From NCBI GenBank assembly GCA_030704615.1, contig CM060732.1:6758001-6822000 (forward strand): a stretch of DNA of 64,000 bases, given 5' to 3'. Source of the DNA: Takakia lepidozioides. Lineage: Eukaryota > Streptophyta > Takakiopsida > Takakiales > Takakiaceae. Each line of letters begins with the position of its first letter. The first letter of the stretch is position 1. This document shows positions 22,106 to 33,701 of this stretch, one piece after another. The position numbers and the translations under genes are program-made. The notes below the pieces were generated by a model. The model was not told the origin of the DNA. It was given only the letters and a program-made list of their open reading frames with translations, and made no database searches.

Positions 22106-24262
22106 TGGGTCAGACCAGATGGCGCTTAAAAAAATCAAGCTATCAGCCTGGCTAGCCCCTCTCATTCCATCGCAAGCAATTGTGTTTTTACAGGAACACA
22201 AGCTATGTGATAGGAAAATTCTTAATCTAACCAATCAATTATGGCCCCAATCTGCTACTCTCTGGAAACCCTCCCGCGATGGCACTGCCATCCTCCTCTC
22301 CCCCTCGCTTCATCAATACCTCCTAAAAGATGAGTTCTGGGAAGTAGGTAGAGTTCAGTTTTTCTCTCTCCTATTCCCCAATGACTCAGATCCTACGGGT
22401 TTCATCAGCATCTATGCCCCAAACTCTCTGCCAGAAAGAATCGCCATTTGGAATAAGCTTAATAACCACATGATAGACCAACCTTCAATCCACAAATGGG
22501 TCTTAGCATGGGGTTTCAATATGGTTGAAAACTTGCAAGATAGAAAAGGCCCTGGCTCAAATCACCTAAACCCAGAAGAAGACCAATCCTGACAATCTCT
22601 AACCCAAACTCACAGTCCGGTAGAAACTGACAGGCCTCCTTGTAATCCTTGTAGCTCGGCCCCCTTCTTCACCTGGACAACTAACAGAGGTGTCAATGAT
22701 CTTTGTATGGCTAGACTATATTGTTTCTATCCCTCACTCTCCCTTCTACCTTCTATCTCATCTTGTCCTCATGAACCTATCCCCCAAGGCTTCGACCATG
22801 CCCTTATCTCGGCCACCCTCAAACTTGCCAACTCCTACCCAAGAGGAAGGGGAATTTTCAAACTCAATTCCCCTCACCTACGCATCCCATCCTTTGTTGA
22901 TGGCCTCAAAACAACATGGCTTGAGGCTGGTAATCTCCTCACCTGTGACTAGATTTCAAGCCAAACTCGGAGCAGCCTGCAAAGCGGGTCAAAACCTTAG
23001 CCAAGAAATTACAGCAGCTCAGAAGAAGAAGGCCCTCGCGCTAAAGAAATGCCTTGGAATTTGTCAGAAGAAAATAGAAGTGCATACCTGTGATGACCAC
23101 ACCTTTTATACTTATCTTGAAGCGCGCCTCAATCTAGACAGCTACCAGTTAATGCAAGAGAACAAAATGAAGATGCAGGCAGGCATTAACTGGTCTACCA
23201 AGGGCGCGAAGATGTCGAAGTACTTCTTTCAGAAAATGAAGTAGCGCAGAGCTCTTCAAGCAATCTCGGAGCTTTACATTGCCCCCGATGGTCCTAAATC
23301 TTCCGACCCCCGTGATATGTGCGCCTCTGCCTTCAGGCACTTTGAAGCATTATTCTCAGCTGACCCTAAAAGCCCTCTCTACCAGGTAGGCCTCCAGGAA
23401 TGCCTCAGCACCATCCCCCAAACCCAAAAGCCAGCAGACTCCATATCTCTTGAGGCCGAGTTTACTCCAAGAGCTCGGGGATGCTCTGTGCATGATGAAA
23501 AAGTAACACTTGGCTCCAGGGTTAGATGGTATGCCTGTGGAATTCTACAAAGCCTTGTGGCAACACATATCTGAAGATTTCTGCAAAATGGCCAACGCTA
23601 TCAAAGCTAGAGGCAGCATGCCAGAGCTATGACTTAGGGTGTCATCACTCTGCTCTTCAAGAAGGGAGACAAGGCCAATATCGGTAACTACAGGCCCATC
23701 ACTCTCCTAAATGTTGTTTACAAAATCATAGCAAAGTCCTTGGTGCTCCATATCCAACCGTTTCTCCCTTCTATGATCCGCACGGGTCAAGTAGGTTATG
23801 TCAAAGGCAGATTCATTCTTGATAATGTTCTCTTGGCTCAAGAGGCATCCAGCTACGCTGCCAGTTATAATCAAGCTCTGGCCCTTCTGCTCTTAGACTT
23901 TGAGAAAGCCTTCGATAGAGTTGACGGGTCATTCCTCTCAGCGGTTCTCAAGAAATCGGGTCTCCTAGACGGCTTCTGCAGCTAGGTTAATATTCTTCTC
24001 CAGGGAGCTCCTAGCAGGGTTGCAATTAACGGGCACCTTTCCAAGCCTTTTCAATTGCAAAGGTTGGTCAGGCAGGACTGCCCCCTAGCCCCCTTCCTTT
24101 TCCTCTTTGTGGCAGATCATGCCCTAGGCTACATGCTAGAGGATAACCTTCTAGTTCGAGGTTTGAGGCTCAATAACACTAAGACCCTGTTGTGGAGGCA
24201 AGTCAAAGACTCCATGTTTATCGACGACACATTTCTTTTCTTCAAGCGGACCCCGCAACCCT
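22106..24262 (+). mobile_element. decayed non-LTR retrotransposon (LINE)
   Basis: Pieces of a LINE ORF2 in several frames. 22119-22592 resembles the apurinic endonuclease domain (FISIYAPNS; LAWGFNMVENLQDRKG replacing the usual GGDFN). 23650-24250 is reverse transcriptase: RPITLLNVVYKIIAKSL, GQVGYVKGRFILDNVLLAQE, LLLDFEKAFDRVDGSFL, RLVRQDCPLAPFLFLF and SMFIDDTFLFF. Stops at about 22590, 23242, 23630, 23984 and 24271 make it inactive. The 5' end begins exactly at the terminus of element B and the 3' end stops in the methyltransferase fragment at about 24262; no poly(A) tail is visible. Confidence 0.85.
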
Positions 24263-24264
24263 GG

Positions 24265-25400
24265 CTACTGTAGAAGGCGTATTGATGCAGAACCATTTTT
24301 TGAGGAGGACCGGGGTGACACTTTTTGGTGTCCACCTTGCCACAACATTCTCTGTGGTCTTCCCTCTTGTGGCAAGGACCACCATACATCCACCATCATC
24401 CAGGAGCATCCCCGCCAGCCCAAACCCGGCTCTCCAGTAGTCCTCCGTAAACCTGTTCCAGGTGGGCACACCATCCAAGCCTCTAGCAGGTCCCCATCTG
24501 GAATATCGAGGAGAATCATATCGCAGGCTCTCTCCACCACACCCCCCCCCCCCGAGTGCTCTTGCAATCCGTGCTCACAGCCGTGAAGAATTCCATCATG
24601 GCTTCCCCCCCCCCCGAGTGCTCTTGCAATCCGTGCTCATAGCCGTGAAGAATTCCATCATGGCTTCCAAACCAGGGGTGTCTTTAAGCTTTGTAGCAAC
24701 AGCCGTCTTCTTGGCTTTCCCCTTCAGCTCCTCCAGAGACTTGCTGTGTGCCACCTTCTTCGCCTTGGCAGCCAGAGCGTCAAGGAAGCTCTCATTGACG
24801 CATTGGATGATAGTTGGGGATTCTAGCTTTGGCCTCTGCGGAAACGTCACCGCCGAATACCGCCGTGTAGGCTCGCCCTCAAATGCCAACTTCTTGGCAG
24901 AGCCAGTCCTAGTCCGAACTGACTTGGGAACCCGGACGACCGGTGACTTGGTAGCAGCAGCAGCAGTCGCAGGACCTTGCACAAAGTTGTCGTCGGAGTC
25001 ACTCCCTTGGGGCCCCTCCTGCGCCTCCTCTGGTGCCCCGGTGGTTTTCTGTTTTTTGGGGGTTACTTTACTCCCTTGTTTCCGTGTCCTTTTCATTTGT
25101 CCTTTATTCTTCTCATTCAATTTCTCTTGAATACCTGCCTGAGCAAGCTCTGCCGCTTTCCTGGACTTGGCAAGCGCTTTTGCCTCCTTTGGACCCAGCG
25201 GAGCCCGGTTTCGTCGGGCCTTGGATGAGTCGAGTGAACCGGGCGAAAGGCACATACCAAGGGCAGTCGCGCAAATGCTCCAGATGCCACTCCTTCACGA
25301 TAACGTCAGTGTACATGGACTCAGCTCAGGGTTCCTCCATACGAGGAAGAATGGCCGCTCGAAGGACAGATGACCTTTCTCCAACAGGGAGAACTTACAG
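24265..25400 (-). pseudogene. ParB-methyltransferase gene fragment, copy 3
   Basis: Minus-strand homologue of the seventh exon of the gene at 35825-40375. From right to left it encodes MYTDVIVKEWHLEHLRDCPWY, a Lys/Ala-rich linker, PTIIQCVNESFLDAL, DTPGLEAMMEFFTAMS, DMILLDIPDG (motif IV position), WNRFTEDYWRAGFGLAGMLLDDGGCMVVLA and KKWFCINT, then stops at the LINE. Several frameshifts, and a 66-bp tandem duplication with poly-C tracts at 24541-24666, break the frame. It differs clearly from copy 2 but keeps the unusual D-I-P-D motif. Exons before and after are missing. Confidence 0.75.
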
Positions 25401-25479
25401 TACCTGCATTCAAAAAACACAGACAGAATCACATCCATTTTTCCAGGCTGGGTCCGAAAATGGCTAAGTCCTAGATCTG

Positions 25480-25870
25480 ACTGGGCCCGGAACTGGAATA
25501 TGTGCCATCCGCCCCAGGGACTATGCCATTTTCGGACCATGTACTGGAAAAATGGCGCCATTTTTCCAGTACAGGGTCCGAAAATGGCTAAGTCCCAGAA
25601 ATGACTGGGCCTGGAACTGGAAAAATGGCGCCGAATTTCCAGAATATGTGCCATCCGCCCCAGGGACTTAGCCATTTTCGGACCCTGTACTGGAAAAATG
25701 GCGCCATTTTTCCAGTACAGGGTCCGAAAATGGCTAAGTCCCAGAACTGACTGGGCCCGGAACTGGAAAAATGGTGCCGAATATCCAGACTGTGCCAGCC
25801 ACCCCCGGGGCTTAGCCATCCGCCCCATGGCCGGAAACAGGAAATTCGGCGCCATTTTTCTAGGGGCTTC
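25480..25870. repeat. 73-bp-period palindrome array
   Basis: Five palindromes centred on GGCGCC or GGTGCC at about 25556, 25629, 25702, 25775 and 25850, with successive spacings of 73, 73, 73 and 75. Arms are of the AAATGGCGCCATTT class, a third arm type in this window. The unit around 25702 extends into an 80-bp perfect palindrome, 25663-25742. It flanks the methyltransferase fragment on the side where the divergent promoter of such an element would lie. Confidence 0.9.
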
Positions 25871-27494
25871 ACAACTAATTTTCATGCGCCACATAAGACA
25901 TGACGCGCACCTCAGTTCGGTAAACTCCCCTCAAGTCGTAGTTACTCGCTTTGATGCGCGCGCCTGACTCCCAACCTGGCCGCCGGGCCAACTTGGAGTT
26001 TCGGCTGCTCACCGGGACATAACGGTCCCCTTCCGCTTCCCTCTAAACCCTCCACCTATTTGGGACTAGGAGAATCCCCTTTGGTAGATGGCAGTCCGGA
26101 ACAGCTCCCCACTCTTTGGTCGCTTTCCGGCTCGCTCGCTTACTCACTAGTTTTTGGTCACCAACGGGCTTGCACCGTTCTCGGGGTTACTACTCCCTAT
26201 ATATACTTCTGTAGCTGTCCGCGGGGGTTTCATAACCAGCCATGCCATTTTATGGCGAACCACCACGAAAACCCTCGACTCCCGGTGGTGAGTCGCGGTG
26301 AGTCTTGGCCCACTCACCGCGGCCCCAATGGACCGTGATGAGTCCCAAGACTCCCCACGACTCCCACCTCGAGGTCTCCACCCCATGGTGAGTCCTATGC
26401 CACCCCCACTAAGTCCCACTAAGCTACCACCACCCCTTGTGGAGCCACCTCCACCGCAACCCGGTGTGCGGGGCTCCACCTAGTGAGCGCCTCCGCCTCC
26501 TTGAGTGCCTTGGGCACTCAAGGGTGCTTCAGCCCCCCATACCTATCGCTGCCGCTGCCCCCACCACAGGGGCAGCCCCTCATGTGTCCCGACCCCCTGC
26601 CCTCAAGGCAAAGGGCCGCGACACACACCCCTACCAACAGGGAGTCGATGTCCTCATCGACTTGTCCATTTTGTAGAAACGAACATCCAAGTTGTGGCGT
26701 CCCACATCAAGGAGTTTGTTTCCGTACCATGGCGTCCCATGGCAAAGAACCAAACCCCACACTTGACTCCACTCTCCACTAGCTAGTTCGGCCGACTTCC
26801 TCCAAGTCCCGGCCAAGGGTGGAGCCTCTCCAGCTCCTCCCAGTGCACTCTTCTTGGCCTACTTCAAGGCCAAGGAACGATCCTCCCCGAGGATCGAATC
26901 GCCTTACTGCACAACATTGCTTGCGATCGCTCATGATGCCGCTTTTGGCATCACCTTGAGCAAGGGTTCACCTGGAACCCTCTTTGACTAGGAAGATAAC
27001 CTTGAACCAACCGTGCGCCCCAATCACTACAATTGGGTCCGCCTTGGAATGCTGGCCTGAGGTACGGGAACACGCCGAAGCCGCACTACGACTTCGTCCC
27101 GAGGCTACACGATTATAGTACGTGAACGGAAGCACGTAGCTTCCGCGTTAGCCCGCACTACAAGGCAACCCCCTCGGTAGCGCAGTTATAGTACACGCAC
27201 GCGCCAGGTGCGCACTAGCACTTGAACTCCCAAATAAGGCGCAAGTTTCCTTGCCCCTTGGATGGGAGTCACCCGATTTCGGCACTGCGCAAACACACGA
27301 TTAACCCAATTTACCTCTCCCACTTTTGTAAGCTAGCATGCATTCTACACACCAGCCAACCACACCATGCATCACCATTCCAAACACAATAGGACGCACA
27401 ATATTTGGAACCCATTTCCTTTATCACAAATTTTTGTACAATACAAGTTTTTGCAATCGGATTCCTGAGCTAGCTAAACCGGGCTAAGCATGCA
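25871..27494 (-). mobile_element. probable 3' LTR of a chromovirus and its flank
   Basis: Non-coding, C-rich on the plus strand. The integrase/chromodomain frame ends at 27529, followed on the minus strand by a purine tract (TGGGGGAGGAAA at about 27505-27495) of the kind that primes plus-strand synthesis, so the LTR should begin near 27494. The minus strand contains a TATATATA stretch near 26200. The outer end of the LTR could not be fixed because the 5' LTR is not in the window. No gene is supported. Confidence 0.45.
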
Positions 27495-27528
27495 TTTCCT
27501 CCCCCACGCTCCAAGGTTGATGTCCCCA

Positions 27529-28128
27529 TCAACGCTTCTTCCGCTTTTGAGGTCGCCCTTCGAACGCTGCAACTGCCTCGGATGCGTTTCCCATTTCTGA
27601 GGCACGCACCCAAGATGCCTCCACAAGATGATAGCCCTTCCATTTGACGAGATACTCCGTTTCTCGGTTCTTGAACCTCCTCGACTTAAGTATTGCCTCC
27701 ACCTCGTACTCGGGTTCATTTTCATGATCCAACAGCATAGGTGGCGGACGCAACACTTGCTGCCGATTCGGACGTGCTTCATCTTTGAAGTAAGGCTTCA
27801 AAAGGGAGACATGGAATACTGGGTGCACCTTGCTGTTTGCTGGCAGCTCCAATTCATACACATCCTCATTCATAACCCTCCGAATGCGAAAGGGACCCGC
27901 ATACGGAGGTACGAACTTCGGACTCATTTCCGGAGGTAGTCGAAAATTCTTGATGTTCAACCAGACCTCTGTGCCTGCCTCAAACTTCACTTCCCTCCGC
28001 TTCCGATTCGCCTGCCTTTCATACCGTTTCCTAGCTTTGGCAATGTTGTACTTTGCGAGCTTCAACAAACGCTCGCGTTCTTCCAGTACCGCCGCTACTG
28101 CCGGTTCCTCAACGTCCTGGGCGGCCCA
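27529..28128 (-). pseudogene. chromovirus integrase C-terminus and chromodomain
   Basis: This is the 3' end of a Ty3/gypsy pol gene. The frame shows the integrase C-terminal helix (KLAKYNIAKARKRYERQANR), the GPY/F-like region (FVPPYAGPFRIRRV, HPVFHVSLLKPYF) and a chromodomain (EYEVEAILKSRRFKNRETEY, LVKWKGYHLVEASW), which targets integration to chromatin. The upstream part of the same reading frame is at 41680-41928: GKTPLVPTS joins SWAAQDVEEPAV in frame once element C and one 9-bp repeat are removed. The piece itself is open, but the gene is split by 13.5 kb. Confidence 0.88.
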
Positions 28129-28137
28129 ACTTGTCGG
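28129..28137. repeat. left 9-bp target site duplication of element C
   Basis: ACTTGTCGG here is repeated exactly at 41680-41688. Only one copy is needed to keep the host integrase frame, which is the mark of a target duplication. Nine bases is typical of MULE transposases. Confidence 0.93.
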
Positions 28138-28380
28138 GGGGGTTGCTATTCCATGAGCTCATGAGCGGTGAGCTCATGAGCTCATGAGCGGGCATGGCTA
28201 ACCCATGAGCCGCAAAGTAACACACTTCGAATTTCGGCAGATTTTTTTCGGGCCAAAAACTATAAAATAATCAAAAATCGAAGATTTCCGCGCTCATGCT
28301 GGAAGTACTCCGCTCATGAGTACCAGTGTACGCTCATGACTTGGAGCCCAGGCTCATGGACCGCCAGGCCAGGTCATAGA
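28138..28380. repeat. left terminal inverted repeat and CTCATGAG-rich subterminal region
   Basis: The terminal repeat occupies about 28138-28158. The next 220 bases contain about ten copies of CATGAGC or its complement, some as the 8-bp palindrome CTCATGAG. The same motif recurs at the other ends of elements A, B and C, so it is a candidate binding site for the transposase. Confidence 0.75.
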
Positions 28381-28394
28381 ATAACAGAATTCTG

Positions 28395-28870
28395 GGCAAT
28401 AACGGCACCGAAATTATCCCAGAGGCAGAGACGCAAGCGGAATTAGGATCCGGGTTTGCAGACTCCGAAAACGCAATGGCGACCTATAACCGTGGATAGT
28501 ACTATTGCAGAAGTGCTGGATGGTTGGTTATAACGAGGCCGTAATTGGGAACAGGAAAAGAAATAGCGCGCTGAAGGCTCGGGAGTGAAGCCAACAACGG
28601 TGAAAGTAATTGGGCTCTGCCAACCAAATACCCGGCTGCATCCTCCGGAATGCAGGCGATAACGGCGCCGAAATGGGCCCCGGAAACCAAATACTCGGCT
28701 GAAGCCACCGGAGAGCAGCCGATAACGGCGCCGAAATTGGGTCCGGAAACCAAATACCCGGCTGAAGGCTGGGGATTGCAACCAATAACGGCGCCGAAAT
28801 TGACCTGCGGAAACAAAATTCTCGGCTGAAGCTTCCGCACTCCATGTAATAACGGCGCCGAAATTGGGCG
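28395..28870. repeat. left palindrome array of element C, 63-bp period
   Basis: Half-palindromic units AACGGCGCCGAAATT centre at about 28666, 28729, 28792 and 28856 (spacings 63, 63, 64). Decayed units continue leftwards at about 28603 and 28540 at the same spacing, and another sits near 28402. The array directly precedes ORF3 and lies within 730 bp of the left terminus. Confidence 0.85.
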
Positions 28871-28986
28871 TCGGAGAGCAAATACCCGCCTTACGGTGAG
28901 GGAGGCCTTGCTCTCATTTTGCTCTTCACTCTTCTCTGTTGTGCCCATGTCCTCCCTGCTTTGAGTTCGTGTTGTGTCGTGAGGCC

Positions 28987-29538
28987 ATGTCGTGCCCGAA
29001 TCACATCTATCGACGCCAGACGGGAGTCATTTTCCCGAAAGCAGACGACATCATTGTCTTCCTGGATGTTTACAGGGAAGATCCTCGACTTGTCCAGCTG
29101 AGAGCAATGGAGTTTCTTCCAGGATTGCACGACTCTCCTGGACCCCGGCTGGGGAGCAGGTGGTTCCTACGCATCATGGACCTGGACTTTCCGCATGTGT
29201 GGGAGCCGAACAGATCACGCACAGCGTTGCTGTATCGCTGGAATTGTTGCGAGTGGACGTATGATGAGTGCATAGGTGAAAACTTTACGCGTGGACGGAC
29301 TGGCTCGGAAAGTGGGGACATTCTCTTCAGTTATGAGGATGAGGAGGAGGGGAACACAGGGCCCACTGTGAAAATGTCCTTCTACCAAGGGGGCGCTATC
29401 GATAAACACGACATCCTCGTTAGTTTCAACCGGGCGACAGAAACCACTGACATTTTGTTCAAATATAGGCACCCGGTCACTCAGGAGGTCCTTGAGAGGC
29501 CAGTTCGAGTTCCTTCTTCTTGGGCGAGGGGACCATAG
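28987..29538 (+). CDS. ORF3, unknown protein of element C
   Basis: Intact frame of 183 codons starting at ATG 28987 (MSCPNHIYRRQTGV). No family recognised. It reads as a compact, beta-rich domain: FPKADDIIVFLDVYRED, WFLRIMDLDFPHVWEP, LYRWNCCEWTYDE, then SGDILFSYEDEEEGN, a second half with KMSFYQGGAIDKHDILVSF, and KYRHPVTQEVLERPVRVPSSW near the end. No zinc finger or catalytic signature was identified. A broken homologue of the C-terminal half lies at 11688-11933, so conservation of this part across subfamilies suggests a real function in the transposon. It is convergent with the transposase and downstream of the left palindrome array, through which it may be regulated. Confidence 0.72.
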   Translation: MSCPNHIYRRQTGVIFPKADDIIVFLDVYREDPRLVQLRAMEFLPGLHDSPGPRLGSRWFLRIMDLDFPHVWEPNRSRTALLYRWNCCEWTYDECIGENFTRGRTGSESGDILFSYEDEEEGNTGPTVKMSFYQGGAIDKHDILVSFNRATETTDILFKYRHPVTQEVLERPVRVPSSWARGP

Positions 29539-29994
29539 GTCTTGCATGCTAGAGTAGACATGTTTCAACTTGCTGACACTCATGGCACATACATTTTCAT
29601 TCAGAAATCAAGCAGCTTCCCTGTGCCATATGGGGAATATACAGGCTTCGATAATCTTCTGTTAATGTTATTTGCAATTCACTGCCAGTATGCTGGGACG
29701 TGTCCTTTGTCGTATGGATTGCTGTTTGCACAAGGTGCAGTATGCAAATGCTGGAATGTGCAGTAGGACCCTTCCCACTGGGACACAGAACTAGCAATCT
29801 TGTAAAGGCATCACATTTGCAGAACAGTAACAATGTATTTGTAGCAAATTGGAGTCTTCTCATAAAGGTGGACGAAATTCACATGTAGCCATGGCGATGC
29901 GGCACCACCAAGTGTATAATGCCTCACAAAAAAATAGGGTGCAAGAAGATGAATGTAATATAATTGCCACTAACTCCTTCCCGAATGTGGAATG
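29539..29994. other. convergent 3' region between ORF3 and transposase
   Basis: 456 bases between two stop codons of convergent genes. AT-rich, with no palindrome and no credible frame. It should hold the polyadenylation signals of both genes, but no single signal stands out. Confidence 0.5.
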
Positions 29995-32900
29995 TCAAGC
30001 AGTCCGACCAGTATCCTGCCGTAGGGCCTTGTGCAGCTCGTTGAAACTCAGTGTTGGAGCATGGATGAAGACGTCCACTGCGGATATGCAACTCATGCGC
30101 TTCATAAAAATGTAATAAAGGTGTTTGCAGGGGACGTATGCTGCATTCCTCGATTCCATAACAAGGAAGTCCTCACAGTTACAAGCTGGGTACTGTGAAA
30201 CCGTGATTGCATACACGACACTGCGCGCAGCAGACCCGGCTGTTGACAACTGAAATATGCGCCCCATCCCGGGGTGAGGAACATCCCTGCAACCTTGCAC
30301 TATGCAGGGCATTGCAAGAGCGTTGGCCATCCTGGTGTCGTTCGCCTTTGTTGGTGGCCGCCGTCTTTTCAGTTTACCCCACCGATGGGTGGGCCAAGCT
30401 GCGGGGTCACCCACCGGTATGCGGGGCGAAGAGCTTCTCGTGGGAGGAGGATGACGATTGGGAATTGGATTTCGTGGAACGTCTGTCCTCTCCACCAGTC
30501 GAAACCCTGCACTTCCTAGAGCGTCTGCCTCCTCCAGGGTAAGATCTGTACCACTTGCCACAGGCCAGACTGCCGGTGGTTCAGGCATGCCTTGTACACC
30601 ATACTTGGGCTTGCCGAACACACACGACATGATGTCGTGCCTGCAGAACCAAAACTCCTTCAGTGTGGCCTCCACAAACTTTGCGCACACAAATCTCCCT
30701 GTGAAGCAAGGGGCAGGCACACCGCCCTGCGGGCTCCTCCGAATCATCTCATTGCATCTCTGGTTGGTGTCGACACGAACAGCACAACATTTGCCACGAA
30801 ATGTCGGACGGGTCCGTGCAATTCTCCACTGCGAGGCCGACACATCTCGCTCCACGATTGGAATGTTGTATTGGGTAACGAAAACAGGAGCAGAATGCCC
30901 ATCCTCGGCATGTTGTCCCGAGTCTGGCAGCGATTCCATGGATGCTGCAGGAGAGGGGGTACGAGTCCTGCTTCGTGGAGGCGTGGGACGCAACATCGTT
31001 GCGCCCCGAGGTTGAGTGCGGATGTTCATATCTGATCTCCATGAATCCCCATCCCCTCCGGGCATGTCCTCAATTCTTCTCTTCACCGGCCGGCTGCGGA
31101 CATCGCCCTCCAGGCAGTTCCCCCGACTGTGTAACGGCGTTGACCTTATAGTTTCCCGCAATGCAGCAGTCCATTTTTTGGGATCGGTCGAACGATGCGC
31201 CGCCCTCATCAGCATCTCCTGCCTGTCTGGTCCGATACCCCATTGCTTTCCTCCCAGAAACTGGTAGTAATGAGATTGTTGCATGATGGCCCTCACAATA
31301 TCTTCTGTTGTTGCTGTCAACATGTCAACGAGATGTGCTGCAGAGGAAGCACGCCAGGAAGAGTGCACCGATTCGGCCATGTTCGTCGTCGGCATATCCG
31401 TGTCATCCTCCAAGCTCATGTCCTGTTGAAGGAAATTAGATATGTCACTGATTGTGGAGAATGTCCAAGCACAAAACAGAACAATTGTCAAGTACAGAAA
31501 TGTGTTACCTGTCTCATGTAGTCTCCAAACTGGCGGAATCTATAATGCCACCACGCAAGCCACGTTTGCAGTTCTGGCTGATCTTTCACATCCACTGCCC
31601 CTGAAGACACCCACCAGGCGCGTATGGTTGCAAACTCGGTCTCCGCCTCGTCGATGGAATTCGCATTTTTCCACGCTAGGCACATACTGATATGATCCTG
31701 CCGGTGGCGTGACGCCACGAACCTTTTCGTGTTTTGCGTCAAACTCTGCATGAAGTGGAACCCGCAAGATCTCTCCTTTCCTTCCATTGGAGTCTTTGGG
31801 TCGTCCCCATATACCCTCCTAACTGCAGCCCAGTTTGCCTGGGCATTGTCAGCCATGAAGCCCCTAAAATCGGGAGGGGGCAACTTGGCTCTCGCCATTT
31901 GCTCATTAATGCCGCGCCACATATGCAACTCCGAATCTGTGTCTTCTCCCTTCATTTCGCAGATAGCAATGGTCATCAACTTTCTGCAATGTGGGTCGTA
32001 TACATGTGCCCCCATTGTCACCCAATCGTGGTTGGTAATTCGCCGGATGTGGTCAAACATGACCCAACAATTTGAGAGGTCTCCACTGGTCATCCGCTTC
32101 ACCAAATCGACGCCGCTCCCCGGTCCGCACGTTGACATCTTAAATATGAAGCACCTGTCCATCTCCGAGCCTTGACCAGGAAAGAAGCTGCCTTGGATGA
32201 AGTCGTAGCCGCATGTGCGTTTCACTTCCAAGATGGAGTGCATGTCTGATCCTCTTCCGATTCGTTTCTTGCAGCTGACAATGTGGTTCCTGACATTGGG
32301 GCTGCACACATGGGAGACAGCTTCCAGCAGGTCCTTCATGTCCCCCTCGCCCAGCTTCTCTCTTGTGCTTCCGTCCTCCGACATTATTCTGCCAATTGCA
32401 ATCCTATGTGCCGATGCGAGCTGTATCTGCTTTGGTTTTGCACCCGGCCTCAACCTCACCTCCTCCTTGATAATATCCTGGGCTTGTTGAAAAGCGACTC
32501 TGCAATTGCCTCTGGCGAGGGGGTGCTCATGCTTTCCGATGTGAATGCATGCTCTGGTGCACGCTGGGCCGACGGTCCCGACGTAGTACTGCTTGGCGTT
32601 GCACACTGCCATGCACGTAGGGGCTGCGTTGCAATGGGCACACTTGAACGTCCCTGCAGGAACTCTACCTTGAGGCCAAAATGGGGTCGACGAATTGCCA
32701 ATCCAGTCAGTCTCATTCCTGGTGCCTTTGCTAGTGTAATGGTAACATGTGCTCGAGAAACATTTAAGATGCCCAGCACACAATACATATCTCACTCGAA
32801 CTCCATCACCCAGGTTGGACGATGAAGTTTTGGTGACACACCAAGGGTGGCCGTCATGTTTCCTGTTCATTCCTGCGAGCATGCCGTCTGGGCCTGCGCC

Positions 32901-33701
32901 TGCCGGCACTGGAGGGAACTCGTAGATAGCATTCCCATCCACAACATCAGGCAAAAATTCCACAGAATGGATTGGAGTTTTGTCGTAATCAAGCCTAAGA
33001 AGGTCACTGGAGCGGGAACCCGTTGTCTTCATCCTCCGCAATATGTCGATTACTGAGCGGACGGAAGTTGAGTCGGACGGTGTATGCTGAACACTCCTAG
33101 TGACGGACGACTTCGAAACATACGATGGAAGGACCATACAGTCTTCATCGTCACTGGATAAGTCGTGGACGACTGTTTCCCTGTTTTCCTGGATTTCCCT
33201 TTTCACATGTTTGGGCTTCTCTGCTTGTGAAGAGGTGCCCACATCCTTCACATCTTGCACCCCAGACCCTCTTGTGGAAGGAGGATCAACCAAGTTCCAG
33301 CGTGGGAACTCTTTAGGCACGATTTCACCAATGGCACTGTACCGGATGGATTCAGAAGCTGGGAGCCGCCACTCTTTGCCTTTTCCGAAATCTGCATGCA
33401 GAATGACGGCACTTTCCAGAAAATTTCCATAAGCATCCTTCGTCTCCTCTTCCAAAAACACCGTTCCAGGGCGGAGCCCGAACTTCACACACAAGTACTG
33501 CTCAGTGACAATCGCAAATCCTTGGTCGCAGGGTATTTTAGCTTTCAGAGAATCAGGATGGAAGTACACGTTGACCCAAACACGGGAGTCCATTTTGAAG
33601 ACGGGACCTCTCGGTATGCTCCGCAGCGAAGTCATGCAATGAGAAGAGTGTGTCCTACCTAATAACACAAATGATTTTCTGGAGGATTCCGTATCCAACA
33701 T
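29995..33701 (-). CDS. intact MULE-type transposase with SWIM zinc finger (element C)
   Basis: Two exons, 33701-31509 and 31422-29995 (donor ACAG|GTAACA, acceptor CAACAG|GACATG), giving about 1,206 residues with no frameshift. Predicted catalytic triad: Asp550 in WVMFDHIRRITN, Asp618 in GFMADNAQANW and Glu748 in TTNMAESVHSSW. A Cys/His pair follows the second Asp (SCGFHFMQSL). The N-terminal third has a Cys/His-rich domain (LKCFSSTCYHYTSKG, FKCAHCNAAPTCM, HIGKHEHPLARGN) likely to bind DNA. A SWIM finger, CNC-x15-CKH, lies near residues 1145-1165. The intron separates the second Asp from the Glu, at the same place as in copies A and B. The protein should act in the nucleus on the terminal repeats and make 9-bp duplications. 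ATG at 33701 opens the frame; MDSRVWVNV 35 codons later is an alternative start that aligns with copy A. Confidence 0.88.

Noticed and set aside
22106-22114. TGGGTCAGA as a proven target duplication of element B
   Set aside because: The left end of B is missing, so no partner copy could be found; only the right border is supported.
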